A DNA stretch of 10,875 nucleotides, taken from positions 1 to 10,875 of the forward strand of contig NZ_JASLCN010000482.1 of the NCBI RefSeq assembly GCF_030151805.1. Direction: 5' to 3'. Position 1 is the first letter of the stretch. Every line of letters begins with the position of its first letter. Source of the stretch: Fluviicola sp. (GTDB lineage: Bacteria > Bacteroidota > Bacteroidia > Flavobacteriales_D > Crocinitomicaceae). The notes below the pieces were generated by a model. That model ran no database searches, was not told the DNA's origin, and saw only the letters and a list, made by a program, of their open reading frames with translations. Below are positions 1 to 5,470 of this stretch, piece after piece. A program made the translations under genes and the position numbers.

Positions 1-25
1 CAATTTTATCAAAAATATCTGCCAT
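1..25 (-). CDS. 5' end of a truncated gene (first 8 codons only)
   Basis: Only the start codon and seven further codons lie inside the window; they read MADIFDKI on the minus strand. The start is supported by a good promoter about 50 bases upstream (78-110). A second open frame starting at 42 (MENEQVWQ...) is also open to the edge but is out of phase, so the frame is not proven. From memory, a family of PLP-dependent aminotransferase class I/II proteins (8-amino-7-oxononanoate synthase-like) in Bacteroidota begins with a similar M-x-D-I-F-x-K-I stretch. Eight residues are too few to assign a function, so this is only a guess. Confidence 0.45.
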
Positions 26-77
26 ACTTGTTCATTTTCCATTAATCGATTGGATATCCGATTAACAGTTCAGGGTG

Positions 78-110
78 CAAATTTAGCAGTAATAAAGCTG
101 ATATTATCAA
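78..110 (-). promoter_or_regulatory. Bacteroidota-type promoter for the left-edge gene
   Basis: On the minus strand TAAATTTG (85 to 78) matches the -7 consensus TAnnTTTG exactly. A TTG at 110-108 lies 22 bases upstream, within the 17-23 spacing reported for Flavobacterium promoters. Transcription would begin near 73 and leave a leader of about 48 bases before the ATG at 25. Confidence 0.6.
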
Positions 111-281
111 TTTGTGATGAAAATTAATTAACCAAGAAATGAACAGGGGAAACAGATTATGTGTCAGAATACAGGTGATATTGGATTTTTTGCATTGAAA
201 CTTCTTATTCCACGCTGGTTTAAAAGCTGAAAGAGTTCATTACAAGGAACTAACCGAACTGAATTCTTCACTATAATTAGG
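111..281. other. intergenic stretch with no recognised feature
   Basis: AT-rich spacer between the left-edge promoter and the OmpA-gene terminator. The longest plausible plus-strand frame starts at an ATG near 138 and has only about 19 codons, with no promoter or ribosome-binding signal. I see no gene, RNA gene or repeat here. Confidence 0.5.
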
Positions 282-310
282 AAAAAAAGGGAAGACCTTT
301 CGATCCTCCC
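282..310 (-). terminator. Rho-independent terminator of the OmpA-family gene
   Basis: Read on the minus strand, a 9-bp stem GGGAGGATC / GGTCTTCCC (two G-U pairs) closes on a GAAA tetraloop and is followed at once by seven T. It starts about 25 bases after the stop codon at 335-337, so it fits as the end of the OmpA-family transcript. Confidence 0.85.
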
Positions 311-334
311 TTCCCGTATTTTCAAGTAGTCTGC

Positions 335-1801
335 TTATTCTGAAAACTTCACGACAAACTCCACACGCCGGTTTTCCGAACGTCCTTCTTTGGTATCGTT
401 ACTTGCTTTCGGTTTGGTTTCTCCATAACCGGTAGGATGGAGTCTTTCTGTGCCAATTCCTTTTTTCACCAGGTAGGCTTCTACGGCTTCAGCCCGTTTT
501 TGAGAAAGCACCATGTTTTTCGCATCGTCTCCCTGACTGTCTGTATGGCCATTGATTTCTAACTGATAACTTGGATTTTCCTTCATGATTTTCACGACGT
601 TATCCAATACTTCATAGGATGTTTTCTTAATGACATCTTTTCCGGTTTCAAATTGAATTCCTTTCAAGGCTCTTTCGAATACTTTGAGCGTTTCTGCCTT
701 GATTTCCGGACAACCGTTATTTGATGCAACACCTGCAATTTTCGGACATCTGTCTTCATTGTCAGGAACACCGTCTCCATCCGTATCCGGACAGCCTTTG
801 AATTGTGCAAGACCTTTTACTTTCGGACAAGCATCTTCAGCATCGGTTACTCCGTCACCATCTGCATCCGGACAACCTTTCATCGAAGCCAATCCTTTCA
901 CATCCGGACATGCGTCATCTGCGTCTGTGATTCCGTCTCCATCGGCATCCGGACAACCTTTTGCGCTGCTTACTCCGGCAACTTTCGGACAAGCGTCTTC
1001 TGCATCTGTAATTCCGTCGCCGTCCGTATCCGGGCAACCATTCATGGAAGAGATTCCGGCAACATCCGGACATTTATCCTGGTAATCCGGAATTCCGTCT
1101 TTGTCTTTATCGTGCGGACAACCGTAAATATCAACACTTACGCCCGAAGGAGTATTGGCACATTTATCCCGTCTGTCTCCAACTCCGTCACCGTCCGTAT
1201 CTTTTGTTTTTCCGAGAGGAAACAGAACTCCGATCGTGTGAATCATGAATTGATCGTTGTATTTTCCGTTGGAATGATGATCGCGGTAATCCCGATTGGT
1301 ATACGCGTAGTTCAGGTTGTAATTGAACCCGAATTTTTCATTGACCATGATGTTGAATCCCAATCCCGCATTTCCTGTCCAGTCAGTTCCTGCAATGTTC
1401 AGGTTGTCTTTGAGATAATGGGCAAATCCGGTTCCGATAAAAATGTAGGGTTGAAACACAGCGTCTTCCTTGATCCATTTTCCATTGTTAAACTTGAATT
1501 TCACATTCAGATTGGCTTGCCCCATATCCGAACGGTATCCCATATTATTGGGTAAGTGGAATCCCAGCTTTCCGATAGTAACGTCCAAACCGAGATTAAA
1601 CCAGGGATTGAGATAGTAGTTTCCGGACAAACCAAGTTGTCCCCGATAGGCCTTGTTCATATTGAACCATTTCTGGTTGAGTTCACCGTGATAATCCGAT
1701 AAACCGCCATTGATACCAAGGGCAAATTTCCTGTCGACACTTTGTCCGAAAACGGAAACAAATGCCATACACATAGCGAAAGTGAATAATGGTTTCTTCA
1801 T
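335..1801 (-). CDS. OmpA-family outer-membrane protein with thrombospondin type 3 repeats
   Basis: A 488-residue exported protein that probably links the outer membrane to peptidoglycan. Residues 1-20 (MKKPLFTFAMCMAFVSVFGQ) form a signal peptide. About 24-200 is a membrane beta-barrel-like region with alternating aromatic strands (for example NYYLNPWFNLGLDV and FGFNYNLNYAYTNRDY). Residues 201-366 hold six calcium-binding thrombospondin type 3 repeats (DTDGDGVxD...DxCP...GCP). Residues 375-488 form an OmpA C-terminal domain with INGHTDSQG (416-424), SQKRAEAVEAYL and GRSENRRVEFVV; the conserved Asp of GHTD and the Arg pair of NRRVE, used to bind diaminopimelate in this family, are present. The frame is open for 26 more codons upstream (to 1879), but the signal peptide places the start at 1801. 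No Shine-Dalgarno is visible. The gene stands alone: its own terminator lies downstream and the DinB-like gene ends 234 bases upstream. Domain assignment is firm; the exact role (structural porin, adhesin anchor) is inferred. Confidence 0.93.
   Translation of the reverse strand: MKKPLFTFAMCMAFVSVFGQSVDRKFALGINGGLSDYHGELNQKWFNMNKAYRGQLGLSGNYYLNPWFNLGLDVTIGKLGFHLPNNMGYRSDMGQANLNVKFKFNNGKWIKEDAVFQPYIFIGTGFAHYLKDNLNIAGTDWTGNAGLGFNIMVNEKFGFNYNLNYAYTNRDYRDHHSNGKYNDQFMIHTIGVLFPLGKTKDTDGDGVGDRRDKCANTPSGVSVDIYGCPHDKDKDGIPDYQDKCPDVAGISSMNGCPDTDGDGITDAEDACPKVAGVSSAKGCPDADGDGITDADDACPDVKGLASMKGCPDADGDGVTDAEDACPKVKGLAQFKGCPDTDGDGVPDNEDRCPKIAGVASNNGCPEIKAETLKVFERALKGIQFETGKDVIKKTSYEVLDNVVKIMKENPSYQLEINGHTDSQGDDAKNMVLSQKRAEAVEAYLVKKGIGTERLHPTGYGETKPKASNDTKEGRSENRRVEFVVKFSE
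704..1201 (-). repeat. six in-frame thrombospondin type 3 repeats
   Basis: Residues 201-366 of the OmpA-family protein contain D-x-D-x-D-G loops at residues 201, 231, 258, 285, 312 and 339. The last five are spaced exactly 27 residues (81 bases) apart and each carries the CP...GCP cysteine pair; the first unit is three residues longer and has CANT in place of CP. At the DNA level the units are similar but diverged. Such repeats usually form a rigid calcium-stabilised linker between the barrel and the OmpA domain. Confidence 0.9.
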
Positions 1802-1851
1802 AACTAAAAAATTAAGTATGATTTCAACTAAATGTAGAAAAAAAACCTTAC

Positions 1852-1880
1852 TAAAAATAGACTTTCTGTTAAAAAACAAA
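1852..1880 (-). promoter_or_regulatory. candidate promoter of the OmpA-family gene
   Basis: On the minus strand TTTG (1880-1877), a 17-base spacer and TATTTTTA (1859-1852) approximate TTG-N17-23-TAnnTTTG with one mismatch, the final G. The leader to the ATG at 1801 would be about 45 bases. A second, weaker candidate, TACATTTA, lies at 1836-1829 without an upstream TTG at good spacing. Confidence 0.35.
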
Positions 1881-1990
1881 GCCTGGTTATGAAGTGTTGT
1901 TATTCGATGATCTCTTGGTTTTAACCGATGAATTGGGTTAAAATTCTGACAAACAGCTTGTTGGAGGCGTGAGGCTTCTGTGTAAGCATC

Positions 1991-2010
1991 GGTTTTTAGT
2001 CACTAAAACC
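1991..2010. other. small hairpin downstream of the DinB-like gene
   Basis: GGTTTTTAG, loop TCA, CTAAAACC forms an 8-bp stem with one bulged T. It lies about 25 bases after the stop of the minus-strand DinB-like gene (2036), where a terminator is expected, but no T-run follows on either strand. It may be a weak or factor-dependent terminator or a 3'-end processing structure. Confidence 0.25.
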
Positions 2011-2035
2011 ACCCGTGTATTTGTGTCTCAGCGGT

Positions 2036-2590
2036 TTAAAAGATCTCATCCGTATCTACGAGATAACGTTCTTTGATGATATTGCAGTGATGGATTCCGT
2101 GTCCGACGATCATCCAGCCCAGGTTTCGGGCGGTATTCGGGCTGTTGTTTGCTGTTCCGGTTTCGTCCAGCATAGCTGCAGTCATTCCCAGGAAAAGCGA
2201 AACACTTGCTTTCCGGACGTCGTAAAATTCGTCTTTCAGATCAGTCAGGGTGCGCTGATCCGTATTATTGTGCTGTGAATACCAGCCTTCGTCGAATCCT
2301 TCTATCGGAGTGTGATCTTTTCGGGAGAAGCGAAGGGCGCGGTATTGAAAAATGCGTTCGGTTTCAATGACATGAAGAAGCACTCCTTTCAAGGTCCATT
2401 TATCATCAGCATATTGAAAATCTGCTTTGCTTTCAGGAAGACCTTCAATAAACGAAACGGTTTGTTCCAAATCCTGTTCCAGGGCGTGAATTAAATCATC
2501 CTGCCCGATAGTCCTGTCGAAGTAATATTTGGCATAGGCCGGAGCTGTTTCCGGGTTTGGTCTTCCGATGAAGTGTTTTTGATTACTCAT
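2036..2590 (-). CDS. DinB-like (DinB_2 / YfiT-type) putative metal-dependent protein
   Basis: A 184-residue cytoplasmic protein of the DinB/YfiT four-helix-bundle superfamily. Members hold a metal ion with three histidines and include thiol S-transferases that use bacillithiol or mycothiol, plus many of unknown role. Visible signs: an acidic first helix (DDLIHALEQDLEQTVSFIEG, 31-50), then KWTLKGVLLHVIETERIFQYRAL (64-86) with His73, and GHGIHHCNIIKERYL (163-177) with His164, His167 and His168, the usual H...HxxxH arrangement. The length is typical. There is no signal peptide. The ATG lies 2 bases after the stop of the M28 peptidase gene, so the two are almost certainly cotranscribed and possibly translationally coupled. 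The substrate cannot be read from the sequence. Confidence 0.85.
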   Translation of the reverse strand: MSNQKHFIGRPNPETAPAYAKYYFDRTIGQDDLIHALEQDLEQTVSFIEGLPESKADFQYADDKWTLKGVLLHVIETERIFQYRALRFSRKDHTPIEGFDEGWYSQHNNTDQRTLTDLKDEFYDVRKASVSLFLGMTAAMLDETGTANNSPNTARNLGWMIVGHGIHHCNIIKERYLVDTDEIF

Positions 2591-2592
2591 GA

Positions 2593-3963
2593 TTACAAGG
2601 CTTTATCCAATAAATACACAAAAGCTGCCATACTTGCACATCCCAGTTCCAGTTCGCGCTTGTTGACACTTTCAAAAACATCGCTTGGTGCGTGGTGGAA
2701 ATCAAAGTAGCGCTGAGAATCCGGCACCAAACCGAAAAGCGGAATACCATCGTAAGACCGTTTCAAAGGACTGATATCAACTCCTCCGTATCCGGCTGCA
2801 AAATGATGTAATCCGTAGGGCTCAAGAATCGGTGCGAATCCTTTGATCAGTTGAATATACGATTCTTTTCCGTCGCACTCAAACCCGTGTGGCGTAAAAC
2901 CTCCGCGGTCACTTTCTACCGCTGCAATTTGCTTTTGATTTTCTTTCTTTGCCCATTCCGCGTATGCAATTCCGCCCTTGTTTCCGTTTTCCTCGTTCAT
3001 AAAGAAAACTACGCGGATGGTATGTTTCGGTTTGATTCCGGTCACTTTCAGGATTCTTAAGGCTTCCAGGCAGTGAACAATTCCGGCTCCGTCGTCATGC
3101 GCGCCTTCGCCCGTGTCCCATGAATCCAAATGTCCGCCAATGGTGATAATTTCATTCGGTTTTTCGCTGCCGGTAATTTCTCCCATAACATTAAACGATG
3201 GTTCGTCCGGGAAATCCCTGCAATCCATTTCCATGATGAGGTTTACTTTCCCATTGGAAAGGGCTTTCGAAAGTTCATTGGATGAAACCGTTGATAAAGC
3301 TCCGGCAGGAATTTTTTTCGTTTCAGCGTTATAATACATGGAACCGGTATGCGGAAAATGATCTTCAGGAAGCGCCAAAGAGCGGATTACAACACCAACT
3401 GCTCCCAATTTCGAAGCTTCCACAGCTCCTTCTCCGCGAATGCTGTAGCAGCCGCCGTAAGCTTTGAATGTCACGATATCTGCAGGATTCATCGGTTGAT
3501 TCAGGAATACGATTTTCCCCTGAACAGTTGTTTTAGATGCTTTTCTGAGTTCATCCAACGATTTGAATTCAATGACTTCTGCTTTCAGCATACCATTTGT
3601 ACCAATGGAACCTCCCAAGGCAAGGATCTCAACAGGAACCGGTTCTCCCGAAGCACTTTGAAACCAGGCTACTTCCTTGTTTCCCCTTTCCCAATGCGGA
3701 ACCATGACCGGCTGCAGGTAGATTTTATCAAAACCGTACCCTTCCATTTTTCGTTTTCCCCATTCTACTGCCATCTGAGCCTGGGAAGACCCTGACAAAC
3801 GCGCTCCAATTCCCTTACACAATGAACGCAGATCTTCGTAAGCCTTTCCTCTTAACAATGCTTCGTCAAAGAGTTGGCGGATTTTTAGCGAATCACTTTG
3901 CTGAGCGTTTACAGCTCCAAGAGAAAAAAATGCACAGATGAAAAATAGTTTGCGGAATAACAT
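2593..3963 (-). CDS. secreted M28-family zinc peptidase, carboxypeptidase Q-like
   Basis: A 456-residue exported peptidase, expected to trim amino acids from peptides in the periplasm or outside the cell. Residues 1-20 (MLFRKLFFICAFFSLGAVNA) form a signal peptide. About 110-255 resembles the protease-associated (PA) insert seen in plasma glutamate carboxypeptidase/CPQ relatives. The M28 catalytic domain follows, with all five expected zinc positions: GGHLDSWD (His278, Asp280), HDDGAG (Asp290/291, bridging), NEENG (Glu324 as base, Glu325 as ligand), ESDRGG (Asp352) and FDFHHAPSD (His423/424). HLDSWD and ESD match human CPQ as I recall it. The start at 3963 is the one that gives the signal peptide. 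It is the first gene of a two-gene unit with the DinB-like gene. No T9SS sorting domain follows, so a periplasmic location is likely. The family is firm; the substrate is not known. Confidence 0.92.
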   Translation of the reverse strand: MLFRKLFFICAFFSLGAVNAQQSDSLKIRQLFDEALLRGKAYEDLRSLCKGIGARLSGSSQAQMAVEWGKRKMEGYGFDKIYLQPVMVPHWERGNKEVAWFQSASGEPVPVEILALGGSIGTNGMLKAEVIEFKSLDELRKASKTTVQGKIVFLNQPMNPADIVTFKAYGGCYSIRGEGAVEASKLGAVGVVIRSLALPEDHFPHTGSMYYNAETKKIPAGALSTVSSNELSKALSNGKVNLIMEMDCRDFPDEPSFNVMGEITGSEKPNEIITIGGHLDSWDTGEGAHDDGAGIVHCLEALRILKVTGIKPKHTIRVVFFMNEENGNKGGIAYAEWAKKENQKQIAAVESDRGGFTPHGFECDGKESYIQLIKGFAPILEPYGLHHFAAGYGGVDISPLKRSYDGIPLFGLVPDSQRYFDFHHAPSDVFESVNKRELELGCASMAAFVYLLDKAL

Positions 3964-3991
3964 ACCGGGATGATTTTATTTTGAACAGATG

Positions 3992-3999
3992 CGAAAATA
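3992..3999 (-). promoter_or_regulatory. candidate -7 box for the M28/DinB transcript
   Basis: TATTTTCG on the minus strand differs from TAnnTTTG at one base and is followed by CA, as in the ychF promoter. It lies about 30 bases upstream of the peptidase ATG (3963). No TTG sits at the normal distance upstream, which keeps confidence low. The nested inverted repeat at 4014-4105 begins directly upstream. Confidence 0.35.
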
Positions 4000-4013
4000 G
4001 TAAATGAATCGTT

Positions 4014-4105
4014 AATTGAAAATGGACAATTGAAAAGGGAGAAGTTAAAATGCAAAATTCCGGATTCATAATTACTTTTCAATTTTGCATTTTACATTTT
4101 CAATT
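4014..4105. repeat. nested AT-rich inverted repeat between divergent promoters
   Basis: Outer arms AATTGAAAATG (4014-4024) and CATTTTCAATT (4095-4105) are perfectly complementary over 11 bases. Inner arms TAAAATGCAAAATT (4046-4059) and AATTTTGCATTTTA (4081-4094) are perfect over 14 bases, with a 21-base loop. On the right side the two arms touch; on the left they are separated by 21 bases that carry an alternative pairing arm (4028-4037 with 4075-4084). The element lies between the M28 and ychF start regions and ends 6 bases before the ychF -7 box. It could form a cruciform or be a remnant of a small intergenic repeat. Confidence 0.8.
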
Positions 4106-4111
4106 TAAAAG

Positions 4112-4119
4112 TATCTTTG
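4112..4119 (+). promoter_or_regulatory. promoter -7 box of ychF
   Basis: TATCTTTG followed by CAC is an exact match to TAnnTTTG and has a very common Bacteroidota form. A TTG lies 24 bases upstream (4085-4087), one base beyond the reported range. Transcription would start around 4124, so the leader is only about 10 bases. This also shows that the upstream in-frame ATG at 4050 cannot be the start codon. Confidence 0.75.
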
Positions 4120-4133
4120 CACAAATTTTTTTT

Positions 4134-5231
4134 ATGGCATTGAAATGCGGAATAGTTGGTTTGCCGAATGTTGGTAAGTCGACATTGTTTAATTGTTTAT
4201 CAAACGCTAAGGCGCAATCTGCGAATTTTCCTTTCTGTACTATCGAACCGAATGTGGGGACTATTTCAGTTCCGGATCCTCGTTTGGAGAAATTGGAATC
4301 GATGGTAAATCCTGAAAGAGTGGTTCCTACAACCATGGAAATCGTTGATATTGCAGGATTAGTGAAAGGAGCTTCGAAAGGAGAAGGCCTTGGAAATCAA
4401 TTTTTGGCAAATATCCGTGAAACAGATGCTATTCTGCATGTACTTCGCTGCTTTGAAGATGGAAACATTATTCACGTAGACGGACGCGTAGATCCGGTAA
4501 GTGATAAAGAAATCATCGATATCGAACTTCAGCTGAAGGATTTGGAATCCATTGAAAAACGCATTCAATCATTGGCTCGTAACCTGAAATCAGGAGACAA
4601 GGAAGTGGTGAAAGAAAACGATTTGGCATTGGCAATCAAAGCAACATTGGAGCAAGGGAAATCCGTTCGTTCCATGACTTTTGATGAAAAAGAAGCTGAA
4701 ATCGTTGAGAAATTCCAGTTGATTACATCCAAGCCGGTGATGTACGTTTGTAACGTAGAAGAATCTGCCGTAAAAACCGGAAATGCACATGTGGATGCAG
4801 TTCGTGAAGCTGTGAAAGATGAAAAAGCGCAAATCCTGGTTGTAGGAGCAAAAATTGAAGCAGATATTTCCGAATTGGAAACATACGAAGAGCGCCAGAT
4901 GTTCCTCGAAGAGCTTGGTTTGGAAGAACCGGGGGTGAATCGTTTGATTCGTTCTGCTTATTCCTTATTGAATTTGCAAACTTATTTTACGGCAGGAGTG
5001 AAAGAAGTTCGTGCCTGGACAGTTCCGGTTGGTGCAACCGCTCCACAGGCTGCCGGTGTTATTCATACCGATTTTGAGAAAGGATTTATCCGCGCAGAAG
5101 TCATGAAATATGAAGATTACACAACTTTGGGTTCTGAAGCTGCAGTGAAAGAAGCCGGGAAGTTTAAAGTAGAAGGAAAAGAATACATCGTGCAGGATGG
5201 AGACATCATGCATTTCAGATTCAATGTGTAA
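4134..5231 (+). CDS. ychF: redox-regulated ATPase YchF (Obg-family, OLA1-like)
   Basis: A 365-residue cytoplasmic P-loop NTPase of the Obg/YchF family that binds ribosomes and prefers ATP to GTP; in Escherichia coli it is linked to translation and the oxidative-stress response. Visible motifs: the P-loop GLPNVGKST (9-17), FCTIEPNVG (switch I region, 34-42), DIAG (72-75) followed by LVKGASKGEGLGN with Leu where classical GTPases have Gln, and NVEE (207-210) in place of NKxD, the substitution behind ATP preference. A coiled-coil insert spans about 125-180 and a TGS domain about 282-365 (LQTYFTAG...GDIMHFRFNV). Length equals the usual 363-365. The start MALKCGIVGLPN is fixed by the family N-terminus and by the promoter just upstream. 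A strong terminator follows at 5254, so the gene is transcribed alone. Confidence 0.97.
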   Translation: MALKCGIVGLPNVGKSTLFNCLSNAKAQSANFPFCTIEPNVGTISVPDPRLEKLESMVNPERVVPTTMEIVDIAGLVKGASKGEGLGNQFLANIRETDAILHVLRCFEDGNIIHVDGRVDPVSDKEIIDIELQLKDLESIEKRIQSLARNLKSGDKEVVKENDLALAIKATLEQGKSVRSMTFDEKEAEIVEKFQLITSKPVMYVCNVEESAVKTGNAHVDAVREAVKDEKAQILVVGAKIEADISELETYEERQMFLEELGLEEPGVNRLIRSAYSLLNLQTYFTAGVKEVRAWTVPVGATAPQAAGVIHTDFEKGFIRAEVMKYEDYTTLGSEAAVKEAGKFKVEGKEYIVQDGDIMHFRFNV

Positions 5232-5253
5232 ATATTGACATCATAAAACACTG

Positions 5254-5284
5254 AAGCCCCGACATTTATCGTCGGGGCTTTTTT
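5254..5284 (+). terminator. Rho-independent terminator of ychF
   Basis: A perfect 10-bp stem AAGCCCCGAC / GTCGGGGCTT with a 7-base loop ATTTATC is followed by a T-run. It lies 22 bases after the ychF stop codon. Confidence 0.95.
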
Positions 5285-5437
5285 GTTGCCGCAAAATCCG
5301 ATCTTATCGGAACGATTATAAACCACATGGAAAGTTAACGTGTTGTGAATCAGTGGTTTTTTTATTACGCGTTTTACGAATGTATATCCGATTGTTTTTA
5401 GTTGCTCCTGAAGGCCAGGGAAACATTGACGAGTCTA

Positions 5438-5445
5438 TAAATTTG
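5438..5445 (+). promoter_or_regulatory. promoter -7 box of the adhesin gene
   Basis: TAAATTTG matches TAnnTTTG exactly and lies 25 bases before the ATG at 5471, giving a leader of about 20 bases. No TTG is present at 17-23 bases upstream. The box sits within the loop of a possible CCAGG/CCTGG hairpin followed by eight T (5415-5459). Confidence 0.55.
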
Positions 5446-5470
5446 TCCTGGTTTTTTTTAATAAGAGTTT

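Noticed and set aside
684..1085. Plus-strand repetitive frame rich in Ser, Pro and Gly
   Set aside because: It is the antisense of the thrombospondin type 3 repeats; its periodicity is explained by them and no start signal is present.
1802..1879. 26 extra N-terminal codons on the OmpA-family gene
   Set aside because: They would put a lysine- and phenylalanine-rich segment before a complete signal peptide; the candidate promoter also lies inside this stretch.
1919..1943. Palindrome TTTTAACC / GGTTAAAA with a 9-base loop, upstream of the OmpA-family gene
   Set aside because: The stem is AT-rich and short, has no T-run for a terminator and lies too far upstream of the candidate promoter to call an operator.
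4050..4133. 28 extra N-terminal codons on ychF
   Set aside because: The stretch lies upstream of or across the -7 box and within the inverted repeat, and the family N-terminus begins with MALKCGIVGLPN at 4134.
5320..5363. AAACCAC / GTGGTTT pairing followed by seven T, downstream of the ychF terminator
   Set aside because: Seven-base AT-rich stem with a 26-base loop; the strong ychF terminator just upstream already explains the end of transcription.
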